This document shows positions 43,667 through 54,677 of a DNA stretch of 64,000 nucleotides, in pieces. Under the pieces are notes generated by a model. It saw only the letters and a program-made list of their open reading frames with translations. It made no database searches and was not told the DNA's origin. This stretch comes from Neurospora intermedia (taxonomy: Eukaryota > Ascomycota > Sordariomycetes > Sordariales > Sordariaceae). The stretch is taken from NCBI GenBank assembly GCA_037102815.1, contig BTPP01000009.1, forward strand, positions 1,426,001-1,490,000, written 5' to 3'. The translations under genes were made by a program, and so were the position numbers. Numbering within the stretch: position 1 is the stretch's first letter; each line of letters begins with the position of its first letter.

Positions 43667-45931
43667 TCAATACTTGCAGAAGATCTTTTCGTAACTCCAG
43701 ATACGTGCGTCAGGGTCATCTTTGTAGCTCATGTTGAGCTCCGATCTAAGCTGTAGTGTCGTCTCGTGAATAAAATTGAGCTCTTGTCTCGCCTCAGGAC
43801 TTGGGTCTCGGCCTGCTGCCCTCAGCACCCTGAGCCTCTCCTTTGCCGCTTCCAAGCCGTGATCGTCTCGGACGCCTACATCGAGATCGATTCTGATCTC
43901 TCCGCCGTGAGGAGGCGGAGGACGAGCGTGATTTCTGAGCCATCTCAACAGCGTACGTGCTTGTGCTTTGTCATCGGGCCCTCCCCTCCCCGGCTCCCAT
44001 GTATCCGTATCGACGTTGTAACCAATCGATTTGAAGAAGTGTGGCATGTACTTCGACATGGACCTGAACCAGGCTTTATCTTCCTCTGACAGTTTCTTTT
44101 GCTTAACTTTGTCGTAGGACCACGTTTTGGTCTTATAACCTCCGGGCAAAGTAACAATAACGACGCCAGTGTAGCTACCACTGCTTGAGTTGCGCTTAAC
44201 TTCCAAGCCAATGCTCGAAAGTGAAACCCAATTCAGAGAATCAGCTTTCCCTGCTGCCGAATCTGAACTGGCTGCAACTTTCAAGCCATTGCTCAGAGGT
44301 GGAACCCGATTAGGAGAATCAGCTTGCCCTGCTGCCGAATCTGAACTGGCCGCTATTTTCTCCTGCCCTGTTACTCCTCCATCATCTTCATCCTCGGTCT
44401 CGGCCTCATACTCTGCCATGACCTCATCCTCTATGTCATCATACTCTTCCATGATCTCATCCTCTACCTCCTCATACACTCCGATGACCTTATCGTCCGC
44501 CACCATGGTCCCAACCTCTTCCTCTGACTGGGTCTCCCACTGGGCTTCTTCCTCTGCCTTGGCCTCTTCTTCTGTCGCCGTGCGAACGAGCTCCTCAGTT
44601 TTTTGTGGGTTGTCTTCTTCCCCTTTATGGCAGAAGACCCCCGAGTGATCTACAGCCGCCCCTGGTATCGAAGGAGTAGTGCTCGTGTCGGCCGGTGTCG
44701 GTGTTGTCTCAGAGTTATCGACACTCGCCGTTGCTGCTGGCGTCACAATTGAAGGAGAAGAAGCCATGCTTGTGGAGCCCGTTGTTGTAATTGGTCTTGT
44801 TGTGTCCGCGTCATTGACACTTGCTGTCGTCGTTGCTGCTGGCATCACACCTTGCACTTCATCAATGAGCATATCCAGCGATCTCAGCTGACTGATGACT
44901 CCCGCTCTTTGATCTATGAGCCTTTTCACCAGCTCCGAGTTTTGGATTCTTGGTCCAGTATTGGTGGCTATAGTACGCGAGCAGTCGTCGTCGCCGGTTT
45001 CCTTCTTCCGTATCCATCTCTCTCTCTGGTTGTCAGGCCAAGCGAGCGGGAGCAGGTCGCTGCTGTACGTATCCATCAGCATCTTTGGCGATCCATTGCC
45101 ATTCCTATCGGTGTATACGGGGAAAGATGTATGCGCCAGTGCATAGCCCGTCGGTGGTCTATCCATATCCAAATCGAGTAGGCAGGGTGAGTCGCTGTTC
45201 GTAAGCATGTACACGCAGACATCCACGCCGCCGCCAAGACCTGGTCCTGGCTCATTCGATTTTGACCTGTGTCTTTGTTGGTGTTGGAAAACGCCCCGCT
45301 GGTAAGAGTCCCCCTCGCTCGGCATCGTCCATAGGTCCTGGCGCCCTAGAGCACTGTCATGCCTGGAGACCACGTTGCAAGCCGCTTTGGGAACATGGAG
45401 AACGTCATGAAGGGTGACTTCTGCTCCTTGCGTCGGATTGTCATCGGATTGGTCGTTACACTTGACGGGAAGGGTGACGCTGCCGATGCCAAACACTTCC
45501 ATGAGTACACCCCTGTGGTCTAGCACGTAGGAGTCAAAGGGGGTGTAGGTTGTGAACCATTCACGGTCTTTTGCGACACTATATCCAGAATCAGCTTATT
45601 ATGTTCAAGATTGCTTTATACGTAAAATCGCGGTCCTAAGATGATCTTCAGCGGGCAAAAACATTTCCTGCAATGGTGCCCTTTTCTAGTACCATTCTTC
45701 TGCCTGTATTGTCATTGCCATAATCGCTGAAACTTACGAGAAGTTTGACTCGTAAGACACCAGCCAATCTGAGCACAAGCGCTTCGAATGCCCCTTCCAT
45801 TCATCCTTTCCTCTTCCCTCGCCGTTCTTGTCCTCATTTCCGGACGGGGAATCAGGGCGAGAGGAAGCAGCCGGTATGGTGGAAGTCATCGCAAACTTAT
45901 TCCAATTCCCGGATAGCAGCAAGGCCGACAT
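43667..45931 (-). CDS. Domesticated Copia-type retropepsin-like domain protein
   Basis: Two exons (45931-45738 and 45578-43667, intron 159 nt) encode 701 residues. Residues 50-145 have the layout of the beta-barrel (retropepsin-like) domain of Ty1/Copia Pol: CSDWLVSYESNF, AKDREWFTTYTPFDSY, LMEVFGIGSVTLPVK, VTLHDVLHVPKAACNVVS. The usual catalytic DSGAS is replaced by VSYES, so it should be inactive as a protease. No integrase, reverse transcriptase or RNase H follows. The rest is host-like: a Thr/Ser-rich stretch, a strongly Glu/Asp-rich region (EEEAKAEEEAQWE, YDDIEDEVMAEYEAE), a near-perfect tandem unit starting AASSDSAAG twice, and a folded-looking C-terminus (SEEDKAWFRSMSKYMPHFFK, AKERLRVLRAAGRDPSPEA). 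It is probably a gene that captured or descended from a retroelement domain. Function is unknown. The start is the first in-frame ATG. Confidence 0.7.
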
Positions 45932-48485
45932 TGTTGGCGATGTTGTGCAAGAGCTCCTAAACAAAGGACTGGTACACGGGGAGGCAGCAAGATGCCTTCG
46001 CTTCTCAGGGCGATGGAAAGCTAGATCGTGTGGGAATGCTGGATACCTCTGCTGGGTTGCACCGTGGCTTGACTGTAGGGAGAAACCTTTGCCTTGGAAT
46101 CGATGTAGATATTGTAGTGGAAATAAAAGTTCAATTTGGGAATAAGAATTTCAAGGGATCGGATGTTTTTGTATGTATACCTAAATGGAAATGCAATTGG
46201 AGGTGCAAACAAAAGTGCAGATGGAGGCGCAAACGAAGTGGAAGCACTAACAGAAGCGAACAGCATCTTTTATCCCCCGTTGTACACGGGCCACGCCTTC
46301 CATCGTCGGGCCTCCCGCTCGTGCTGGGGCCTTAGGAACCAATGTAGGGCGCTTATTACAAGGGGATGATTGCATAAAGTGTAACCAAACCAGCAGGAGG
46401 GACTGGGGGTTTGGGAAACGGGAGAGGTTGAGGCGGGACCAATAGGCCATCACCACAACGACAAGCACTTCAAAGCCCCATTCACCTTCTACCACGCACG
46501 CTCGCTCCGAAATGACCGGGCATTGAGATGCTGATCTGTGCCTTTCTGTTCTCTTCAGCCTGGCATACCTCGACATATGTTACCTCTATCATCCTAGCTC
46601 GCCTGCTCTGGACCTGAATTCTGAAGATTGCCGAGGACAGGGTCGCCTGGATGAAGAAGCTGAAGATCTTCAACTTTTGGGACCAAGATGCGCTTGACGT
46701 GTAGTGAACCTGACACCGAGAAAGTTTAAATCGACTGAAGAGGAGAGGAGAGGTATATTTACATATTTACATATGTACACTATTCTACACTAGACTATAG
46801 AAGGATGGGTTAGGGTTCAACATGGTTGATTTCTACCTACGTAGCAAAAAGTCGTGCTGAATCGATTGGTTGCCTTCACTCGACGAGAGGATCCGTCTTT
46901 GGAGTTGAAAGCTGACAGCAGACTGAGCTTACCCGCACTGTTGCAGCACGGTTGCAGGGGGGCTGCTTACCTCCTCTACACAGTAGGTACAGTATAGCGT
47001 GATTGACCCCCCCCCTGGTTAGGCGCTTGCTGTGGTCTCCCTTGCTGCCCTGGCAGTGACTTTTCTGCTCGGTGTCGTCATGCCCGACAGCTGAATGGAT
47101 CGTTCTTGGCGTTGGGAGCAAGAGGATTTGAGGAATTTATGAGAAGCTTCCATCATTTGAATGCTGCGATGCGGCATCGCGGCCTTGTCACTATGTTGGG
47201 CATTTGCCATGTCACGCTCCGGTGATAGAACGAGAGACTATCTGAATTACCAGTCCGGCGTAAAGTGCAAACCTCATTGTCCCGATTGGTTTCAGTCAGT
47301 AGCACACTCGGTACCGTTCTGTATGTATGTAGGTGCGCTATTTGTGGCCCTTGGCTGAGACGGAGAGGGTTTGCCAATGCTGTGTCTGGAATGGCACACA
47401 TCAGATGAGAGACAGCAAGAGGTGCCAGGTGATGCGATGTAGTGCGTGCTGGACAAATCGTGTGTGTGTTTCGGGTCTTTTGAGGTTGTAGATACATCAT
47501 GATCGATATGTGCCCGTATGTAAATAGGTAGGTACCTAGGTCTAGACTTCCGTCCGGCGTAGATCGCAGGGCAGTGACACAACTTTGCTCACCGGCTTTG
47601 TGTACTGCATAGGGTGTGCCGCTCTTCAAGTTCCCTCAAGCTCAAGGCTCTATGGTATTCCCCTCCATCCCACTTGAAAAGCATTCCATCATCTGGTCCC
47701 GAGATCTATTGAATTTACAAAGTGCCTTTTTTTTCTTTTCAATCCAGGCCTTTCTTCTGGCCACTTACATCTTATTTGTACCTATCGACCACCGTCCACT
47801 CCCGTATTCTGCTGTCTGGTACATACCTATGTACCTCTACTCGTCGCCCGGCCGCCGTAGTTGCTCCGGTCCACGATCCCGATCATCGATTTTTGGAGCT
47901 CATGCTCCATCCGTCTTCGACAACCCGCCAATCAGCCCCACCAACGGTTGCATTTGCACTTGCTTGGCGTTTCCCGCTGCTTCTGACAGTGCCCCGCCTT
48001 TGCATCTGCTAGCACCTCCCGCTTCCAAGCTCTTACAGCGCTGCGCGTCCGCTAGTGCTTCATCGGGGCCTGGGTTGCCCGGTTGACGTACTGCATTCGT
48101 TGTTCGCTTCTTTCCAGCCATTCCAAGTTTCCGATCTTCGAACATTGCAATCATTTGCTACCTCGTCCCGTCTTTTTCCTGTCATTCTTCTTTTTCTCTT
48201 CCTCCTCCTCGTCCTCCTCCTCTCCTTTACTCCCGTTATACAACCTCTCTCTATATCCCATCTCCTTAGCCGCGGGCCTGCGCATTCGATCAAAGGAAGC
48301 CGTCCATAAAACCTACGGGAGACAGCCAGCACAGCCAGTCCCGTCCCGCCCTCTCCAACTTTTGGCGACGCCGCTGTTTTGAAGCATCCCCGCCCATCCA
48401 TAAATACATCATCGGTCCTCCCCGCCACGATCCGCTATCATCAACCACCACTACCACCACCACCACCACAAACACATCCGCCACA
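45932..48485. other. Intergenic and long tps-1 leader
   Basis: No gene is recognised. Frames at 47616-48086 and 48083-48382 lie in pyrimidine-rich sequence immediately before the trehalose synthase gene and are probably promoter or leader. TACCTAGG occurs at 47533 and TACCTCTAC at 47832. A (ACC)n run precedes the ATG (48445-48470). Confidence 0.55.
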
Positions 48486-50196
48486 ATGCCCGGTGTCATC
48501 GAACCAACCGGCTCCGGCCGCTTGCTGCTCATCTCCAACCGTCTGCCCATCACCATCAAGCGCGCCGATGACGGCCAATACACCTTCTCCATGTCCTCTG
48601 GCGGTCTCGTCACTGGCTTGAGCGGCCTGGCTAAGAGTACAAAGTTCCAATGGTATGGATGGCCAGGCTTGGAAGTTCCCGAGGCCGAAACCGCCGGCAT
48701 GAAGCAGCGCCTGAAGGAGGAATACGACGCCATTCCCGTATTCGTTGACGACGAGCTGGCTGATCGTCATTACAACGGCTTTGCGAGTAAGTGCAGCAGT
48801 AGCAGCTTCGCCACTTTCTGTTATCCCCTTCTTTGTCTGACATCGGTGCCCCTCCACAGACTCCATCCTCTGGCCGCTTTTCCACTACCACCCCGGTGAG
48901 ATCACGTTCGACGAGTCCGCCTGGGCTGCTTACCGTGAGGTCAACCGCTTGTTCGCAAAGGAAGTTGCCAAGGATGTACAGGACGGAGATATGGTCTGGG
49001 TCCACGACTATCACATGATGCTGCTTCCCCAAATGCTGCGCGAGGAGATCGGCGACACCAAGAAGAACGTCAAAATTGGCTTCTTCCTTCACACCCCCTT
49101 CCCCAGCAGTGAGATCTACCGCATCCTGCCCGTCCGGGAAGCGCTTCTGTTGGGTATCCTCGACTGCGACCTGATTGGCTTCCACACTTACGACTACGCC
49201 AGGCACTTCTTGAGCAGCTGTTCCAGAATTCTGTAAGTCGGAACAGCCATTTCACTCCGATGCGCATGATCGTTCAGCTTGGACTAACAATTTCACAGCC
49301 AAACACCAACCACTCCTAACGGTGTCGATTATAATGGCAAATTTGTCACTGTTGGTGCCTTCCCCATTGGTATCGATCCCGAAAAGTTCGTCGAGGGCCT
49401 CAAGAAGCAGAATGTCCAGCAACGTATTGCCGCGCTCACACGCAAGTTCGAGGGCGTCAAGCTGATTGTTGGTGTCGACCGTCTCGATTACATCAAGGGA
49501 GTGCCGCAAAAGCTGCACGCCCTCGAGGTCTTCCTTACTGAGCATCCCGAGTGGATTGGCAAGATTGTGCTAGTGCAGGTTGCCGTACCAAGTCGACAGG
49601 ACGTTGAGGAATATCAGAACCTGCGCGCCGTTGTTAATGAGCTTGTCGGTCGCATCAACGGCAAATTCGGCACGGTCGAGTTCATGCCCATCCACTTCCT
49701 ACACCAGTCCGTCTCCTTCGATGAGCTCACAGCCCTCTATGCTGTCAGTGACGTCTGCTTGGTCAGCTCCACCCGTGACGGAATGAACCTCGTCTCGTAC
49801 GAGTACATTGCCACGCAGCGTGAACGTCATGGTGTCATGATTTTGTCCGAGTTCACTGGCGCAGCCCAAAGCTTGAACGGAAGTCTGATTGTCAACCCTT
49901 GGAACACGGAGGAGCTCGCGAATGCGATCCACGACGCCGTTACCATGAGTCCCGAGCAGCGCGAGGCCAACTATCGCAAGCTTGAACGCTATGTCTTCAA
50001 GTACACCAGCGCCTGGTGGGGCCAGAGCTTCGTTGCCGAGCTGACAAGGATAAGCGCAGAGGCTGAAAAGAACGCCAATGCGCAAAAAGAGCAGCATCCC
50101 ATCCGCGAGGGTATTGCCAACGCGGCCAATAAGGCTATTGAGGGTGTGACGGATGCCCTGAAGTCGACCAGCCTTACTGGCAATCAAGAGTCGTGA
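48486..50196 (+). CDS. tps-1: Alpha,alpha-trehalose-phosphate synthase (UDP-forming)
   Basis: Three exons (48486-48786, 48860-49232, 49299-50196; introns 73 and 66 nt) encode 523 residues, the normal length for the fungal Tps1 subunit. It makes trehalose-6-phosphate from UDP-glucose and glucose-6-phosphate in the cytosol, the first step of trehalose synthesis in stress and conidia. GT20 signatures are LLLISNRLPI with SSGGLVTGLSGL at the N-terminus, FQWYGWPG, SILWPLFHYHPGEI, WVHDYHMMLLPQMLRE, FFLHTPFPSSEIYR, GVDRLDYIKGVPQK, and CLVSSTRDGMNLVSYEY with SEFTGAAQSL at the nucleotide-sugar site. There is no phosphatase (Tps2-like) domain. The last 45 residues are Ala/Lys/Glu-rich and not part of the catalytic fold. 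A (ACC)n-rich leader precedes the ATG. Confidence 0.97.
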
Positions 50197-51125
50197 GTGG
50201 ATGGCAGTTTCTGGCAGCAAGAGTTGGGTTTATAGATGATTTCGGCCGTTCGTCCTTTTGTTTCTTCGTGACGAGTTGAGCAGTGTTAGCGGGAACCGAA
50301 GAGGTTGCAATTGTTAAATAGGCAGCATTATGGGAAAACGGGAATTATGTTTTATGGAATGGCAACTTCTTATTGTCATTATTGACTTGCTGTGGTGCCC
50401 GGCGAAAGGAGAATGCCTAGGAATGATCAAAAAGAATAACAAGTGAATAGAGATAGCATCAAGCCAGGCGTTGATTGAGGAACGCAATTTCTTAGCCGTC
50501 TGCGTGTGCCAAGTTGATAGTCAGGTGGGTGATGGCCGTTCGAAGTGAGTGATCCATGTTCACGTCAATAACGGCTGCCCGCCGTCTACCTATTTTCGGA
50601 CCACCCACAGGATGGATCCGAGTCAAATTTATACTTCTGATACCTCTAAGTGTCATTTAAGTCAGGATCGCCAGGACGTCGACCTACTCTTCGGCTACAC
50701 CCGCGCCATAAGGGAAATCCAGGCCCAAGACCCCTGGGAAAACACTGCTTATCCGGTTTGGGCCGGTCTAGCTCCGCGCTAATCTGGCACCCACGCTATA
50801 TCTCTCCCATATTCGTGTAGTTGAGCATATGGAGGTTTACCATGTGTTTGGTCTGATCATGATATTGACAGTCCTTCGACCTGATGTTCTGTCGTCGGAT
50901 TCCTCCAGGAGATCCTTTCGGTAGTAATCGATGACGTCATTTCTCCTCGCACTATCACATCACCGCACCCAAGCTCACCAAGCAATGCTCAACGTTCGAA
51001 ATCCAAATAAACATCTCTATTACCAAATTCCATTTATTGCAGTAACGGCAAAAGACCCTTATTCCAGCTCTGCATACTCTTTTCCAACCGTACAAGTAAA
51101 AATTGCAAGCGCAAATCATAACATA
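50197..51125. other. Intergenic, no gene recognised
   Basis: Contains the tps-1 3' region and the promoter of the small gene at 51126. A GATGACGTCAT-type CRE palindrome (TGACGTCA) is at 50932-50939, about 190 bases before that ATG. Confidence 0.6.
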
Positions 51126-51432
51126 ATGCCCTCAGACCTCAAGGACAAAAACGGCGAGCCCATCCATGTGGGTGACCACGTATTTGCTCGCTCCCGCGGT
51201 GGAAGACATGAGGGTGAAGTGGAAAAGATTGTCACGAGCAAGGAGGAGGCAGAGAAGGAAGGGGTGAAGCACCCGCCCAAGGTTAGTTTAGGCCCGGGCG
51301 AGGAGGAATGGTCGTCAAGGTGCTAACGGAGATGATGGAATCAAACAGGCGCTTTTCACCGACCAGCATGGTCATCATGTAGAGCATAATCCGGAGGCGT
51401 TGCAGCATGGAGAATATGCCCCTGGAAAGTAG
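51126..51432 (+). CDS. Small HVA1/TUDOR-domain protein
   Basis: Two exons (51126-51281 and 51349-51432, intron 67 nt with GTTAGT donor and GCTAAC branch) encode 79 residues. The sequence GEPIHVGDHVFARSRGGRHE, then EGEVEKIVTSKEEAEKEGVK, then HPPKV and FTDQHGHHVEHNPEAL fits the hypervirulence-associated protein TUDOR domain, a small beta fold found in many fungi and bacteria. The name comes from one plant-pathogen study and does not imply virulence here; the molecular role is unknown. The first exon is also open upstream of the ATG, but 51126 gives the family length. A CRE-type palindrome (TGACGTCA) lies about 190 bases upstream. Confidence 0.85.
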
Positions 51433-51526
51433 TTCTCCGACTTGGGAAAAGTATATCGCTGAGGGTACGCTTGTAATGCACAAGTTAGTATACAGCTCAC
51501 AAATTTGAGAATGGCTAATATCAATT

Positions 51527-51600
51527 GGTCCGATGGTGTAGTTGGTTATCACGTCAGTCTAACACACTGAAGGTCCCCAGATCGAGCCTGGGTCGGATCA
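51527..51600 (+). tRNA. tRNA-Val (AAC)
   Basis: A 74-nt tRNA with acceptor GGTCCGA/TCGGATC, D arm GTGTAGTTGGTTATCAC, anticodon loop CTAACAC (anticodon AAC), T arm CCCAG-ATCGAGC-CTGGG and discriminator A. There is no intron. A T9 run starts 12 bases downstream. The T loop begins with A instead of T54. Confidence 0.93.
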
Positions 51601-52156
51601 CAGAAAACATCTTTTTTTTTCTTTCTCATGAATAAGTGTTGAATTTTCATCAGTCACTGTTCTCTGCTTTTTTGTGCCCGTTTTTGTTGCTGCCAGAATC
51701 CAGAGTCCTGGAGGTTGAACAAAGAGACCAAAAACACCAGTCTACTGCAAAAGGCTTCCATACTCCACCCCCTCGATTACCCCGACCCTTCACATCAATC
51801 TTTGAACCTAAGGACATCTAAGAAGGCAATACCAAATGAACCATCATCCTACTGTCAGCAATAGTACTCAACTGCCCGCCCGTAAACTGCCCAATAGTGT
51901 ACTGATCCATCATCATGCCCACCGTCTGCGTCACCTGCGCGCAGCTGTGAGTGCTTGTCTCCCAAGACGCACACTGTGGTTTTGTCCCTTTTCTATAAAG
52001 TCCACGCAAACCATCGTTACTAGTGATCATGATATCTAACCCAAGATCCTTTCATCAGTCATGACTTCATGAACTGGACACATGCCAGCCCGCATTCATT
52101 CCTTCTAACATAATTGCACCCATCCCCTTGCCCCCTTTCCCCCCCGTGCACTCACC
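51601..52156. other. Intergenic, no gene recognised
   Basis: Short frames only. It lies between the tRNA-Val terminator and the 3' end of the minus-strand gene at 52157. Confidence 0.6.
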
Positions 52157-53017
52157 CTAATACCTCAAATCCCTCTTCAAATCCTTTTTCGGCCCATTCA
52201 GCATTCGATTAATCACCAACCCGCCCAACGCACTCCCAATCTTCCCCTTGGTACTATCCTCCCTCCTCCCATCCCCATTCGCCTTGTTCCGATGATCCGT
52301 CGCCGCCCCCACCGCCGCCGCCGCCATCGCCGCCGTCAACACCCTTGACCCTTTCCTGCCCGTCCACGGACCAGGCTCCTTGCGCACCCTGATGGCCTCA
52401 ATGGCAGCGGCGTCGAGCGCGGCGTCGATGCTTCGCCCCCATCGGCTTCTGGAACGTGGGTCACGGCCGCTGTGGTATCCCGTGCTGCTGCCGCTCCGGT
52501 GGCTGCTTCTCCCTCGCCTACCAGTACTTTCGTTATATCGCTCGGGGGAATACGAGTAGGAGCGTTGACGGTTTAGATTGGCGCGAGGCGGGTAGCGGGA
52601 GGAGCGGGTACCACTGCCACTGCCGCGATCGCGATCGCGGTCGCGGTCGGGGGAGTGGTGTCGTGATCGGGAGGAACGTTTCTTATTGTTCTTGTGGGTA
52701 TGGGTGTAGTTGGTGCTATAGTCAGTGTCGTAGTCGTAGTCGGAGTCGTCGTCCCCATGTCCATGTCCATGTCCATCACGATGGCGGCCGGTTGACCTGG
52801 GTCGTGGTGCGTCTTTATCTTTGTTGTTGAGGCCGAGATTACCAAATGTGGAACTGAGTCTGTCTAGGGCCCGACGGCTCATGGAGCGGTGGCGCTTGGG
52901 AGGTGCGGTTGCTGATCGGGAGGGACGGTTGTAGTCGGAGTTATAGTCTGAGTAGTCGTCATCATGGTGGTCGCGGTCTCTGTTTGAGCCTCGTCCTCGC
53001 CCGCGGCGTTCTGACAT
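52157..53017 (-). CDS. Arg/Asp/Ser-rich protein with glycine-zipper-like C-terminus (unknown)
   Basis: A single exon of 286 residues. Residues 1-190 are charged low complexity: RGRGRGSNRDRDHH, alternating DSDYDYDTDYS, HGHGHGDDDS and DRDRDRDR (encoded by a GCGATC-type repeat at 52624-52648), with RS/SR dipeptides. Residues 195-286 are conserved-looking: RWGRSIDAALDAAAIEAIRV, KGSRVLTAAMAAAAVGAATD and GKIGSALGGLVINRMLNGPK, with Gly/Ala spacing like a glycine zipper that may insert in or bind membranes. Similar proteins are frequent in Pezizomycotina and some are annotated as DUF3824-like; I do not know their function. The first ATG is used. Confidence 0.8.
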   Translation of the reverse strand: MSERRGRGRGSNRDRDHHDDDYSDYNSDYNRPSRSATAPPKRHRSMSRRALDRLSSTFGNLGLNNKDKDAPRPRSTGRHRDGHGHGHGDDDSDYDYDTDYSTNYTHTHKNNKKRSSRSRHHSPDRDRDRDRGSGSGTRSSRYPPRANLNRQRSYSYSPERYNESTGRRGRSSHRSGSSTGYHSGRDPRSRSRWGRSIDAALDAAAIEAIRVRKEPGPWTGRKGSRVLTAAMAAAAVGAATDHRNKANGDGRREDSTKGKIGSALGGLVINRMLNGPKKDLKRDLRY

Positions 53018-54677
53018 GTTGATGATATTTTAATGTGTTCGGTGACGGAGACCTTGGTGTTCTAGTTTTGGGGATGGGGTTGTGAGAGCAGATCAATGTT
53101 GTGTTTGTTGTTGACGAGAATGACCAGCTTGTGTTGCAGTCGTGATCAATAGTGAAAGAAGAAGGGCGAACTAGTGTCAGGGGTCTTGTCTCGGTTATCA
53201 AATTTCCTCAACGGTGCTTTGCTCACACACTCATACCGGTAACTTGAGCTGGAATCGCCACATCATCTGCAGGTTGATAGAGAAACAAGTTCACTTGAAC
53301 ACAACATCCACACACTCAGCCCTAACGTCATACTGCATACACACCATATGCTGGTAGGTTACATTAAAATGTCTTGGCCAGAGACTAAACGCATAGGATT
53401 GGCTAAATCAAACACGGCACTTTGAAGCCGAGACGATGAACATTTTCGCATCACTGGAGTGCTTCGTGCTTGGGGACAAGTGACACTCGGGCAGTATTTG
53501 TAGAGACGGGAGGCAGCAAGTCAGCGAGCACTAACTGGGCGGCTCAGTGTTCAATACTGACATGTACCAAATCAGAAACGTCGGACCACCTATCAACACG
53601 ATGCTTCAATGAAGTCCTCGATGCTCGAGGTGAGGAAAATGGGAGTGCTAGCGTGAAGTCGACGCCGTTGAGGTCGTGAGCCTGTGAACATCAACATCAC
53701 CACAGACACTCCCTCCCTGCCGAAGAAATGATCTGATAGGAAGATGGCACTATGATGTTATGATTGAAGATGACCACCACCAAGCCACAGCAATGGAGGC
53801 TGCTACAGTCATATAACAACATGGATGAAGATGGATTCTATACACATTCTTAGAATTACTATTTCCTTAATGTATGAGCCCCGACCTGGAGGTGCTTTGT
53901 AGACCGCGGCAGATGCACTGCAAAGTGGCCCTTGTCTCCAGCTGCTGCAGGCGTCGCATTAGGAGACTAGGACAGGTACGTAGAGGTACCCTTGCAGGTA
54001 TCATCAATGAACATGACCAATTACAATCATTTGCGCTCGCTGTTACATGGCGCCGGCTAATAGCGCCAGCGAAGACAGCAATAGGGAACCAACATCCAAC
54101 TGCAGTGCTTCCTTCCTCTTCATCTGTTCCGCTTTCGTCCTCTCATAAATTACCTCTACCTGCCCAGAGATAATCGATAGAACAACTCGACTCCCACCCG
54201 CGAACCTGATCGGACGCAATGGGAACGGAAAGTCACAATACCGCCCAGAGCTCTATCATACTCGTCAACGCATCCATGGTGTTCAAGCTCGGACAGGGAG
54301 ACAGGGTAGCCCACAACGGGAGCAACCGCGCTTATGATACGGTAGCTGGCGCGCTTACTCGCAGACGACCTCGTGCCCCTGGCGGACACCAAGCGCTTAC
54401 GGGCCCTTCCCGGACCATCTCCTTGAGTCTCCAGTCGGCCTATTCTTCAATATACCCGGTCTGAACTACCAGCTTTGAGATAGTGTACTTCTACTTTCGA
54501 GAACACGGACACTGCCGAGCGCTAACTGTTATCCCATCAAGTTGGTTATGTACAAACCCCGGTAGGTCTGGAAAGTATTGAATACATATAACGAGCTATA
54601 GTCTTACGTAGCCAGTCAATAAATCCAATACCTCTTCAGAACGCTCGAAAGTGGTTCATCTCTCTCTAACCCCCAAA
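53018..54677. other. Divergent intergenic region
   Basis: This lies between the minus-strand gene at 52157 and the plus-strand gene at 54678. No gene is recognised. TACCTCTAC is at 53980 (reverse) and 54151. Confidence 0.55.
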
